Shown here: piece after piece, positions 1 through 7,050 of the stretch | Layout of the letters: every line of letters starts with the position of its first letter | How positions within the stretch are numbered: position 1 is the first letter of the stretch | Notes under the pieces: model-generated | The model's database searches: none | The model's input: only the letters and a program-made list of their open reading frames with translations | What the model was told of the DNA's origin: nothing | Translations under genes and position numbers: made by a program | NCBI GenBank assembly: GCA_016936395.1 | Contig: JAFGXY010000076.1 | Span: 1 to 64,000, forward strand | Direction: 5' to 3' | From: Paracoccaceae bacterium | GTDB lineage: Bacteria > Pseudomonadota > Alphaproteobacteria > Rhodobacterales > Rhodobacteraceae | Length of the DNA stretch: 64,000 nt

Positions 1-996
1 CCGGACGCACCCGCACCGTCCAGCCCCGAATCCACCGGCCCCGAACCGACCAACCCCCCGCCTCCCAGACCCGGCCTGCTGGGTCGCCTCTTCGGTGCGC
101 CAGCCGCCAGGTCCGAACCTGCCATCCCTGCCGCCCCCATCCATCGCACGGTGGACGAGCCGCGCCGGACGCTGGATGACGCCATGCTGGAAAGCCTGGA
201 AGAGGTGCTGATCCAGGCCGATATGGGCGTGGACACCGCCCTGCGGGTCAGCGCCAACATCGCCGAAGGCCGCTTTGGCAAGAAGATTTCGTCCACCGAA
301 CTGCGCCATGCCTTGGCCGATGAAGTCGCACGCATCATGACCCCGGTGGCGCGGCCGATGCCGATCTATCCGACCCGGCCGCAGGTGGTGCTGGTGGTGG
401 GGGTCAATGGCTCGGGCAAGACCACGACCATCGGCAAACTGGCCAGCCAGTTCAAGGCTGCCGGAAAATCGGTGGTGATTGCGGCGGGCGACACTTTCCG
501 CGCCGCGGCGGTGGAACAGTTGCAGATCTGGGGAAGCCGCGCCGGGGTGCCGGTGCTGACCGCCCCCGAAGGCTCGGACCCCGCTTCTCTGGCATTTGAC
601 GCGCTGACAAAGGCCCGGGCCGACAAGGCCGACCTGTTGATGATCGACACTGCGGGCCGCTTGCAAAACCGCGCTGACCTGATGGAGGAACTGGCCAAGA
701 TCGTGCGCGTTCTGCGCAAGGTTGACCCTACCGCGCCGCACAACACGCTTCTGGTGCTGGACGCCACCACCGGGCAGAACGCCATCACCCAGGTCGAGAT
801 CTTCCGCAAGATCGCCGATGTCTCGGGTCTGGTGATGACCAAGCTCGACGGCACGGCCAAGGGCGGCGTGCTGGTGGCCCTGGCCGACAAGTTCGGCCTG
901 CCGATCCATGCCATCGGTGTGGGCGAACAGATCGACGACCTTGCCGCCTTTGATCCAGAAGATTTTGCCCGTGCGCTGGTCGGCCTTGACGATTAG
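1..996 (+). CDS. ftsY: Signal recognition particle receptor FtsY (5' partial)
   Basis: SRP receptor GTPase that docks ribosome-nascent chain complexes at the inner membrane and hands them to SecYEG. The reading frame is open from base 1, so the N-terminus lies upstream; the GTG at 151 is only an internal codon. The visible part runs through a proline/alanine-rich linker, the N domain (LEEVLIQADMGVDTALRV) and the G domain with P-loop GVNGSGKTTT, the DTAGR motif and TKLDGTAKGG near the C-terminus. It ends in TAG at 994-996. A GC-rich repeat with a hairpin follows, and an exporter gene reads the same way downstream. Confidence 0.96.
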   Translation, partial: PDAPAPSSPESTGPEPTNPPPPRPGLLGRLFGAPAARSEPAIPAAPIHRTVDEPRRTLDDAMLESLEEVLIQADMGVDTALRVSANIAEGRFGKKISSTELRHALADEVARIMTPVARPMPIYPTRPQVVLVVGVNGSGKTTTIGKLASQFKAAGKSVVIAAGDTFRAAAVEQLQIWGSRAGVPVLTAPEGSDPASLAFDALTKARADKADLLMIDTAGRLQNRADLMEELAKIVRVLRKVDPTAPHNTLLVLDATTGQNAITQVEIFRKIADVSGLVMTKLDGTAKGGVLVALADKFGLPIHAIGVGEQIDDLAAFDPEDFARALVGLDD

Positions 997-1002
997 CCGT
1001 TT

Positions 1003-1047
1003 CCTCTTGGCTGAAATACCCCGGGGGTCCGGGGGCAAGGCCCCCGG
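1003..1047 (+). repeat. Intergenic repeat family A, copy 1, with hairpin
   Basis: CCTCTTGGCTGAAATACCCC (1003-1022) is followed by an 8-bp perfect stem, CCGGGGGC / AAG loop / GCCCCCGG (1029-1047). The same CCTCTTGGCNNAAATACCC head followed by GC hairpins occurs at 13311 and 46238. It sits 7 bases after the ftsY stop and may act in 3'-end formation; read on the other strand the order is hairpin then TATTT. The repeat is seen directly; its function is inferred. Confidence 0.6.
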
Positions 1048-1071
1048 GGCTTGCAAAGGGACCAACCGCCG

Positions 1072-1971
1072 ATGAGTGGCTGGCTGGTGTCGCTTGAAGG
1101 CACGGCGCGGGGCGCCGATCTGGCGCTTGGCCTCGCGCTGATGGCGGCCTTCCTGCATGCCTTGTTCGGGGCGCTGCAAAAGGGGCGGCATGATCCGTGG
1201 CTGTCGCGCGCAGCCATCGACGCCAGCTACGGCATCATCGCCATGCCGTTTGCCCTGTTCGTGGTGCCCTGGCCCGAGCCATGGATGTGGGCGATCTTTG
1301 CCGGGGCCTTCGTCATCCATTCGGCCTACAAGGTGTTGCAGGCAATGACCTATACCCGCGGGGCCTATACGGTGGTCTATCCGGTGGTGCGCGGCACCGG
1401 GCCGCTGTTCACCGTGCTTGCGGCGGGCGTGGTGTTTGGCGAGGTCTATGCCCCCGGCCAGTGGCTGGGTCTGGCGGTTCTGGTGACGGGCATCCTGGGG
1501 TTGGCCGCGTGGAACCTGACCCATATCACCCTGAACCGCGACCGGATGGTGCCCGCACTGGCCTTTGCCACCGCGACGGGGGCTTTCGTTGCCGCATACA
1601 CTACCTATGATGCCTGGGGCATCCGCGCCACCGCTGATCCGTTCACCTTCCTTGCGTGGTTTTTCATGCTGGATGGCATCTTCATTCCGGTCGTGACATG
1701 GCGTCGCTGGTCGCGTCTGCTGGCCTGTGATGTGGTGCCGCTGATGAAACGGGGTGTGCTGGGGGCATTTGTCGCCTATTTCAGTTTCGGGTCGATCATG
1801 ATGGCCACCCGGTTGGACAAGGTGGGCGAGGCGGCGGTGCTGCGTGAAACCTCGACCGTATTTGCCGCGCTGATCGGCTGGCTGGTGCTGGGCGAAAAGG
1901 TCGGTCGGGTGCAGCTCGGGTTGATGGCGCTGATCGCGCTGGGCGCGGTGATGATGGAAATGGCAGGGTAA
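1072..1971 (+). CDS. EamA/DMT-superfamily inner-membrane transporter
   Basis: About 300-residue integral membrane protein of the drug/metabolite transporter family, with two EamA-like repeats totalling roughly ten helices. The second half carries the typical VLRETSTVFAALIGWLVLGE signature, close to the C-terminus. The substrate cannot be told from sequence. I chose ATG 1072; the frame is open to TTG 1051, but only from 1072 does it begin like a membrane protein. It lies between ftsY and yciB and is probably co-transcribed with yciB, 4 bases away. Confidence 0.85.
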   Translation: MSGWLVSLEGTARGADLALGLALMAAFLHALFGALQKGRHDPWLSRAAIDASYGIIAMPFALFVVPWPEPWMWAIFAGAFVIHSAYKVLQAMTYTRGAYTVVYPVVRGTGPLFTVLAAGVVFGEVYAPGQWLGLAVLVTGILGLAAWNLTHITLNRDRMVPALAFATATGAFVAAYTTYDAWGIRATADPFTFLAWFFMLDGIFIPVVTWRRWSRLLACDVVPLMKRGVLGAFVAYFSFGSIMMATRLDKVGEAAVLRETSTVFAALIGWLVLGEKVGRVQLGLMALIALGAVMMEMAG

Positions 1972-1975
1972 GGCG

Positions 1976-2596
1976 ATGGCGGAAAGAAAGATCAACGGCG
2001 TGCTGAAGCAGGTGCTGGAACTGGGGCCGACAATTGCGTTCTTCGTGATCTATCTCAAGATCAAGGAAGACACGTTTACCCTTCTTGGCACCGAGTATTC
2101 GGGCTTTATTGTTGCGGCGCTGGTCTTCGTGCCGATCCTGCTGGCGGCGATGGCCGCGCTTTGGGCGCTGTCTGGCACCATCAGCCGGATGCAGATCTTC
2201 ACCGCCTTCATGGTGATCTTCTTTGGCGGCCTGACCGCGTGGTTCAACGATGAGCGGTTTTTCAAGATGAAGACCACCATCGTCTACGGTTTTCTTGCGG
2301 CTTTGCTGGGCGCAGGCTTGCTGCGTGGCCAAAGCTGGTTGCGGCTGGTGATGGGCGAGTTGTTGCCGATGCAGCCCGAAGGCTGGATGCTGCTGACCCG
2401 GCGGTTGACCGCGATGTTCGTGGCGCTGGCGGTGGCCAATGAGGCGATCTGGCGCACGATGTCGACCGAGACCTGGGTCAAGCTGGAAACCTTTGCGATG
2501 CCCGCCGCACTGATGCTGTTCCTTTGGTGGCAGATCTTCGCTTTGCAACGCTTCCTGATCGAAGCCGAGGCCGAGGACGACCCCCCGAAGGCATGA
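1976..2596 (+). CDS. yciB: Inner membrane-spanning protein YciB (septation protein A family)
   Basis: 206-residue hydrophobic protein of the YciB/IspZ family, about the family's usual length. Recognisable features are the start KQVLELGPTIAFFVIY, the central GGLTAWFNDERFFKMKTT segment and NEAIWRTMSTETWVKLE, all typical of YciB. Five or six transmembrane helices are visible. Family members are linked to envelope integrity and division in enterobacteria; the biochemical role is unknown. The gene starts 4 bases after the DMT transporter stop, so the two probably form one transcript. Confidence 0.92.
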   Translation: MAERKINGVLKQVLELGPTIAFFVIYLKIKEDTFTLLGTEYSGFIVAALVFVPILLAAMAALWALSGTISRMQIFTAFMVIFFGGLTAWFNDERFFKMKTTIVYGFLAALLGAGLLRGQSWLRLVMGELLPMQPEGWMLLTRRLTAMFVALAVANEAIWRTMSTETWVKLETFAMPAALMLFLWWQIFALQRFLIEAEAEDDPPKA

Positions 2597-2618
2597 GCCA
2601 TGGCAGAGGCTGGTTTGC

Positions 2619-2649
2619 GCTCCGAGCGGGAGTATTTGCAAAGCAGCAA
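2619..2649 (+). repeat. Intergenic repeat family B, copy 1
   Basis: GCTCCGAGCGGGAGTATTTG followed by CAAAGCAGCAA closely matches 51177-51207. Its GGGNGTATTT core also matches the reverse complement of the family A head, so A and B may be orientations of one Rhodobacteraceae-type intergenic element. Confidence 0.5.
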
Positions 2650-2812
2650 ATCCCACGGGGGGGGCGCAGGGCAGCAAGGGTGTTTCGTGATGGACGCGGG
2701 GTTCGGGCGTGAACGCTCCAGCCGGGCGGCGGGCCCGGCCCCTAGGTGATCAGGGCCCGGTGGTGCGGATCAGACACAGGTCACAACCGTGACCGCAAGG
2801 TGCGCCCTGTCT

Positions 2813-2841
2813 CTTCGTGGGGAGGGCTGGGGTAGGGGGCA
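2813..2841 (+). repeat. Intergenic repeat family C, copy 1
   Basis: The 29 bases CTTCGTGGGGAGGG...GGGGCA match the reverse complement of 29473-29501 at 27 of 29 positions. The G-rich tract lies upstream of the metZ riboswitch. Function unknown. Confidence 0.55.
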
Positions 2842-2913
2842 TTGGCGCAAGGTTCGGCTTTGCCCGCCGCCACGCCCCCGTTGACCACCCGTCGCCAAAA
2901 GCGTATCCCGCCC

Positions 2914-2970
2914 TTTGTGGTGCTTTGTTGCCGGATTGCGGGCCACGTTAAACATGCCGCTAAAAGGGTC
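2914..2970 (+). promoter_or_regulatory. SAM-II riboswitch (metA motif) controlling metZ
   Basis: The P1 stem GTGG (2917-2920) / CCAC (2943-2946) encloses a 22-base loop. It is followed by GTTAAACATGCCGCTAAAAGGG, carrying the family hallmarks CCACGTTAAA and GCTAAAA. GGG (2966-2968) can pair with CC in the loop to form the H-type pseudoknot. SAM-II is known almost only from alphaproteobacteria, upstream of metA, metX and metZ. The identification rests on recall of the consensus, on position, and on the terminator hairpin that follows. Confidence 0.85.
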
Positions 2971-2979
2971 TTGGGCGAA

Positions 2980-3017
2980 AACCCCAAAAGCCTGCACCGG
3001 CGTTTGGGGTTTCATTT
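2980..3017 (+). terminator. Rho-independent terminator in the metZ leader (riboswitch expression platform)
   Basis: AACCCCAAA (2980-2988) pairs with TTTGGGGTT (3003-3011), with an inner GCC/GGC stem (2990-2992 / 2999-3001), followed by a T-rich tail TTTCATTTT. It lies between the SAM-II aptamer and the metZ ribosome binding site. SAM-bound aptamer probably favours this hairpin and stops transcription when methionine is plentiful. Confidence 0.7.
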
Positions 3018-3037
3018 TGCCCGGGAAGGGTGCTGCC

Positions 3038-4216
3038 ATGACCAACGACTGGAAAACCCGCACCAAACTGGTGCATGAGGGCAGCCGCCGCAGCCAGTAT
3101 GGCGAGATGGCCGAGGCAATCTTCCTGACGCAGGGCTTTGTCTACCCCACGGCCGAGGCCGCCGAGGCGCGGTTCGTGCAGCCGGGGAAAGATGAGTTCA
3201 TCTATGCCCGCTATGGCAACCCCACCACCCGGATGTTCGAAGAGCGGATCGCGGGTCTTGAGGGCACTGAAGACGCCTTTGCCACTGCCAGCGGCATGGC
3301 GGCGGTCAGTGGCGCGCTGACCAGCCTGTTGCGCGCAGGCGACCATGTGGTGTCGGCCCGCGCGCTGTTCGGCTCGTGCCTGTATGTTTTGGAAGAAGTG
3401 CTGACGCGGTTTGGCGTGCGCGTGACCTTTGTCGATGGTGCCGATCTGGACCAGTGGCGCGCGGCCGTCACCCCCGGCACCAAGGCGGTGTTCTTCGAGT
3501 CGATGTCGAACCCGACGCTGGAGATGGTCGATATCCGCGCGGTGTCGGAGATTGCCCATGCGGCAGGCGCGCTGGTGATTGTCGACAACGTCTTCGCCAC
3601 GCCGATCTTTTCGCGCGCGGTGGATCAGGGCGCCGATGTCATCGTCTATTCCACCACCAAGCACATCGACGGTCAGGGCCGGGCGCTGGGCGGGGTGGTG
3701 TGCGGCACGCAGGCCTTCATCCGCAAGGTGCTGGAGCCCTACATGAAGCACACCGGCGCCAGCATGTCGCCGTTCACCGCCTGGATCATGTTGAACGGAA
3801 TGGCGACGCTGGACCTGCGCTGCCGGGCGATGGCCGAAGCGGCACTGCAAATCGCCCGCGCGCTGGACGGGCACCCGGCCTTGGCGCGGGTGATCTATCC
3901 GGGGCTGGAAAGCCACCCGCAACATGCGCTGGCGATGGCGCAGATGGGCGCGGGCGGCACCTTGGTGACGTTTGACATCGCAGATGGCAAGGAGGCCGCC
4001 TTCCGGTTCCTGAACGCGCTGCAAATCGCCAAGATTTCCAACAATCTGGGCGATGCCAAGACCATTGCCACCCATCCCGCCACCACCACGCACCAGCGCC
4101 TGCCACAAGACCAGAAGGATGCGCTGGGCATCACGCCGGGGCTGATCCGGCTGTCGGTGGGGCTGGAAGATGCGGGCGACCTGATCGCCGATCTGTTGGG
4201 CGCGCTGGAGGCCTGA
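3038..4216 (+). CDS. metZ: O-succinylhomoserine sulfhydrylase (PLP)
   Basis: Cys/Met-metabolism PLP enzyme that makes homocysteine from O-succinylhomoserine and sulfide, the direct sulfhydrylation route to methionine. The 392-residue length is typical. The N-terminus TKLVHEGSRRSQYGEMAEA, substrate motif YARYGNPT, and PLP lysine region VYSTTKHIDGQGRALGG are those of MetZ. I chose ATG 3038, preceded by GGGAAGG, although the frame is open to 2915. The SAM-II riboswitch and leader terminator upstream place the gene under SAM feedback. An O-acetylhomoserine substrate cannot be excluded. Confidence 0.93.
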   Translation: MTNDWKTRTKLVHEGSRRSQYGEMAEAIFLTQGFVYPTAEAAEARFVQPGKDEFIYARYGNPTTRMFEERIAGLEGTEDAFATASGMAAVSGALTSLLRAGDHVVSARALFGSCLYVLEEVLTRFGVRVTFVDGADLDQWRAAVTPGTKAVFFESMSNPTLEMVDIRAVSEIAHAAGALVIVDNVFATPIFSRAVDQGADVIVYSTTKHIDGQGRALGGVVCGTQAFIRKVLEPYMKHTGASMSPFTAWIMLNGMATLDLRCRAMAEAALQIARALDGHPALARVIYPGLESHPQHALAMAQMGAGGTLVTFDIADGKEAAFRFLNALQIAKISNNLGDAKTIATHPATTTHQRLPQDQKDALGITPGLIRLSVGLEDAGDLIADLLGALEA

Positions 4217-4346
4217 TTTCTGCGCCAGGGTCTTGCTGGGGAAAATCCGGGGCCTATTTATGATCCATGCGGGGCGGTGCCGCGTATAACCTGTTGACAT
4301 TGAAGGTGGACGGCCGCGCGCCCCACTCGAACCGGAAGGACTCCCC

Positions 4347-5432
4347 ATGAATATCCACACCCCCGAGTTTGACAGCAAACCCAGCCGTGCCGAGGCGGAA
4401 GCCGCCCTTGCGGTGCTGCGGCAATGGGCCGGAAAATGCTCGGATGACGAGATCGCCACGCTGGACAGCGCAGTGGGGCATCTGCTGCCGGGGCAGGGCT
4501 ATCCGGCGCTGAGCCGGAGCTATCCGCACGCCTTTGCGGTGGATGCCGCTTATCGTGCCGGCTTGCCCGATCTGCAAAACGGCCCCGCCAGCCTGATCGT
4601 CGGCGCGCGGCAGCGGATTCAGCACGTGGGGATCTCGAACTTCCGCCTGCCGATCCGCTATCAGACCCGCGATGGCGGCCAGATGGTGCTGGAAACCAGC
4701 GTCACCGGCACCGTCAGCCTTGAGGCCGACCAGAAGGGCATCAACATGAGCCGGATCATGCGGTCGTTTTATGCCCATGCTGAGCGGGCCTTCAGCTTTG
4801 ATGTGATCGAGGCGGCGCTGGATGACTACAAGCACGACCTTGGCAGCTTTGATGCGCGCATCCAGATGCGGCTGTCCTGGCCGATGCAGGTGGCGTCGCT
4901 GCGGTCAAACCTGTCGGGCTGGCAGTATTACGATATCGCGCTGGAACTGGTGGAACAGGCCGGGGTGCGGCAGCGCATCGTGCATCTGGACTACGTTTAT
5001 TCCAGCACCTGCCCGTGCTCACTGGAGTTGTCGGAACATGCCCGCCAGACCCGCGGGCAATTGGCGACACCGCATTCGCAACGCTCGGTCGCGCGGATTT
5101 CGGTGGTGCTGACCGGCGATCTGGCGCTGGAAGACCTGATCGAGATGGCGCGGGCCGGTGTGGTGACCGAGACGCAGGTGATGGTGAAACGGGAAGATGA
5201 GCAGGCCTTTGCCGAACTCAATGCCGCCAACCCGATCTTTGTCGAGGATGCGGCACGGTCGTTCTGTGCGGTGTTGCAGCGCGACCCGCGGATCGGCGAT
5301 TTCCGGGTGCTGGCCAGCCATCAGGAAAGCCTGCACAGCCATGACGCGGTCAGCTTGCTGACCGAAGGGCCGACGTTTGCGCAAACCAGCCTTGACCCGC
5401 GGCTTTTCGCGTCGCTGATCCACAGCGGTTGA
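4347..5432 (+). CDS. folE2: GTP cyclohydrolase FolE2 (type IB)
   Basis: 361-residue GTP cyclohydrolase IB that converts GTP to 7,8-dihydroneopterin triphosphate, the first step of folate synthesis. Family motifs are clear: GINMSR in the centre, SSTCPCS with the catalytic cysteine, HARQTRGQLATPHSQRS and NPIFVEDAAR. The enzyme is the metal-flexible alternative to FolE and would feed folB and folP at 17-19 kb. ATG 4347 follows GGAAGGA. I searched the leader for a convincing Zur operator and did not find one. Confidence 0.95.
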   Translation: MNIHTPEFDSKPSRAEAEAALAVLRQWAGKCSDDEIATLDSAVGHLLPGQGYPALSRSYPHAFAVDAAYRAGLPDLQNGPASLIVGARQRIQHVGISNFRLPIRYQTRDGGQMVLETSVTGTVSLEADQKGINMSRIMRSFYAHAERAFSFDVIEAALDDYKHDLGSFDARIQMRLSWPMQVASLRSNLSGWQYYDIALELVEQAGVRQRIVHLDYVYSSTCPCSLELSEHARQTRGQLATPHSQRSVARISVVLTGDLALEDLIEMARAGVVTETQVMVKREDEQAFAELNAANPIFVEDAARSFCAVLQRDPRIGDFRVLASHQESLHSHDAVSLLTEGPTFAQTSLDPRLFASLIHSG

Positions 5433-5516
5433 TCCGGCACCGGCGCGATGGCTGTCTTGGGTCACGCGCGGCTGGTCCGGGGCGGGTGCCACGCTGCGGT
5501 CGCATCGGATCGCATT

Positions 5517-5543
5517 GACTTGGCGGTGCAACCCCGCCAAGTC
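5517..5543 (+). promoter_or_regulatory. 10-bp inverted repeat abutting the trkH start
   Basis: GACTTGGCGG (5517-5526) and CCGCCAAGTC (5534-5543) form a perfect 10-bp stem with a 7-base loop, ending 8 bases before the trkH ATG. There is no T-run, so it is a poor terminator. The trkH start has no visible Shine-Dalgarno sequence; the hairpin occupies that position. It could be a protein operator or a translational control stem. Confidence 0.5.
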
Positions 5544-5551
5544 TGCTGGCC

Positions 5552-7000
5552 ATGATCGACCCGCGCCCAGTCTTGTATGTGATCGGCCTTCTGGTGGTTG
5601 CCATGGGGCTGTTCATGCTGTTCCCGCTGGCGCTGGACCTGACGGCGGGCGATGCCAACTGGAGGGCGTTTTTCAGCGCATCGGTGATCTGTCTGGTGGT
5701 GGGCAGCGCCGTGGCCCTGGCAACGGCAAACGGGGCAGGTCGGTCGATGACCTTGCGGCAGGTGTTCTTGCTGACCACCGGCGTCTGGGTCGCACTGCCG
5801 GCGTTTGGCTCTTTGCCGCTGATCCTTGGGGCACCCGGCCTGTCGCTGACCAATGCGTTGCTGGAAAGCGTGTCGGGCATGACCACGACCGGGACCACCA
5901 CCATCGAAGGCATCGACGCCCTGCCGATGGGCGCGAACCTGTGGCGCGGCATCCTGCAATGGCTGGGCGGGCTGGGGATCGTGATCGTTGCCATGCTGTT
6001 TCTGCCGGTGATGAAGGTCGGCGGGATGCAGTTCTTCCGCTCGGAAGGCTTTGATACGCTGGGCAAGGTGTTGCCGCGCGCCATGGATATCTCGTCGGCG
6101 CTGATCCAGGTCTATGTCGGGATGACGGTCGCCTGCGCCGTGACCTTCTTTTCGCTTGGGATGAGCGGGTTTGACGCGGTGGTGCATGCGCTGACCACCG
6201 TGTCGACGGGCGGCATGTCGAGCTATGACAAATCCTTTGGCGTGTTCATCGGGCCGCTGGAATATGCGGCGGCGGTGTTCATGCTGCTGGGCAGCCTGCC
6301 GTTCATCCGTTTCGTGCAACTGGCGCAAGGGTCGCTTCGGCCGCTGTGGCGCGACCCGCAGGTGCGGGCCTATCTGCGCTGGAACCTGTATGCCATCGCC
6401 GCGGTGGTGACCTATGAGGCGTTCACGCACGACATTCCGCTGCCCGGCCTGATCCGCGAAGCCACGTTCAACATCGTGTCGATCTTTTCCGGCACCGGCT
6501 TTGCCAGCGTGGACCTTGCGGCCTGGGGGCCGTTGCCGTTTGTGGTGCTGATCATCGTCGGCCTGATCGGCGGTTGCACGTCCTCTACCGGCTGTTCGGT
6601 CAAGGTGTTTCGCTATCTGATCCTGTTCGAGGCGATCAAGGTGCAGATCCGGCGGCTGCACAATCCGGGGTCGGTCAATCCGCTGCGCTATGACGGGCGC
6701 GGCGTGGGGCAGGATGTGCTGGATTCGGTGATCGTGTTCTTTACCATGTTCATCCTCAGCTTCGGCCTGCTGGCGGTGGCACTGTCGCTGACCGGGCTGG
6801 AGACGAAAACGGCGGTGACCGCCGCATGGACATCCATCGCCAATGTCGGCCCGGTCTTCGGCCCCGAAGTCGGGCCAACGGGCGCGGTGCATGGCTTTCC
6901 CGAGGCGGCCAAATGGCTGATGATGGCGGGCATGCTGGTGGGGCGGCTGGAGCTGCTGTCGGTCTATGTGCTGTTCATGCGGCGGTTCTGGCGGGACTGA
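5552..7000 (+). CDS. trkH: TrkH-family potassium uptake protein
   Basis: 482-residue membrane component of a Trk-type K+ uptake system, normally gated by the NAD-binding TrkA, which is not in this window. Four pore repeats are visible with selectivity-filter-like TTGTTT (near residue 111), TGGMSS, GTGFAS and NVGPVFGP. Length fits the family. The start MIDPRPVLYVIG is typical of alphaproteobacterial TrkH. The 10-bp inverted repeat directly upstream and the missing ribosome binding site are odd. Confidence 0.9.
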   Translation: MIDPRPVLYVIGLLVVAMGLFMLFPLALDLTAGDANWRAFFSASVICLVVGSAVALATANGAGRSMTLRQVFLLTTGVWVALPAFGSLPLILGAPGLSLTNALLESVSGMTTTGTTTIEGIDALPMGANLWRGILQWLGGLGIVIVAMLFLPVMKVGGMQFFRSEGFDTLGKVLPRAMDISSALIQVYVGMTVACAVTFFSLGMSGFDAVVHALTTVSTGGMSSYDKSFGVFIGPLEYAAAVFMLLGSLPFIRFVQLAQGSLRPLWRDPQVRAYLRWNLYAIAAVVTYEAFTHDIPLPGLIREATFNIVSIFSGTGFASVDLAAWGPLPFVVLIIVGLIGGCTSSTGCSVKVFRYLILFEAIKVQIRRLHNPGSVNPLRYDGRGVGQDVLDSVIVFFTMFILSFGLLAVALSLTGLETKTAVTAAWTSIANVGPVFGPEVGPTGAVHGFPEAAKWLMMAGMLVGRLELLSVYVLFMRRFWRD

Positions 7001-7050
7001 GGACGCTGAGCCCGGGCGCAGTGCGCGCGCAAAGTCAAGCCCCCGGGGGG

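Larger units (their letters stand above)
2597..2913. other. Gene-free stretch upstream of the metZ leader
   Basis: About 320 bases with no convincing gene. It holds one copy each of repeat families B (2619-2649) and C (2813-2841). Short open frames here have no family resemblance. The promoter for the metZ leader should lie in its last 100 bases, but I see no clear -35/-10 pair. Confidence 0.6.

Noticed and set aside
4217-4346. Zur operator or riboswitch before folE2
   Set aside because: TATAAC and GTTGACAT occur, but no convincing palindrome or structured leader could be drawn.
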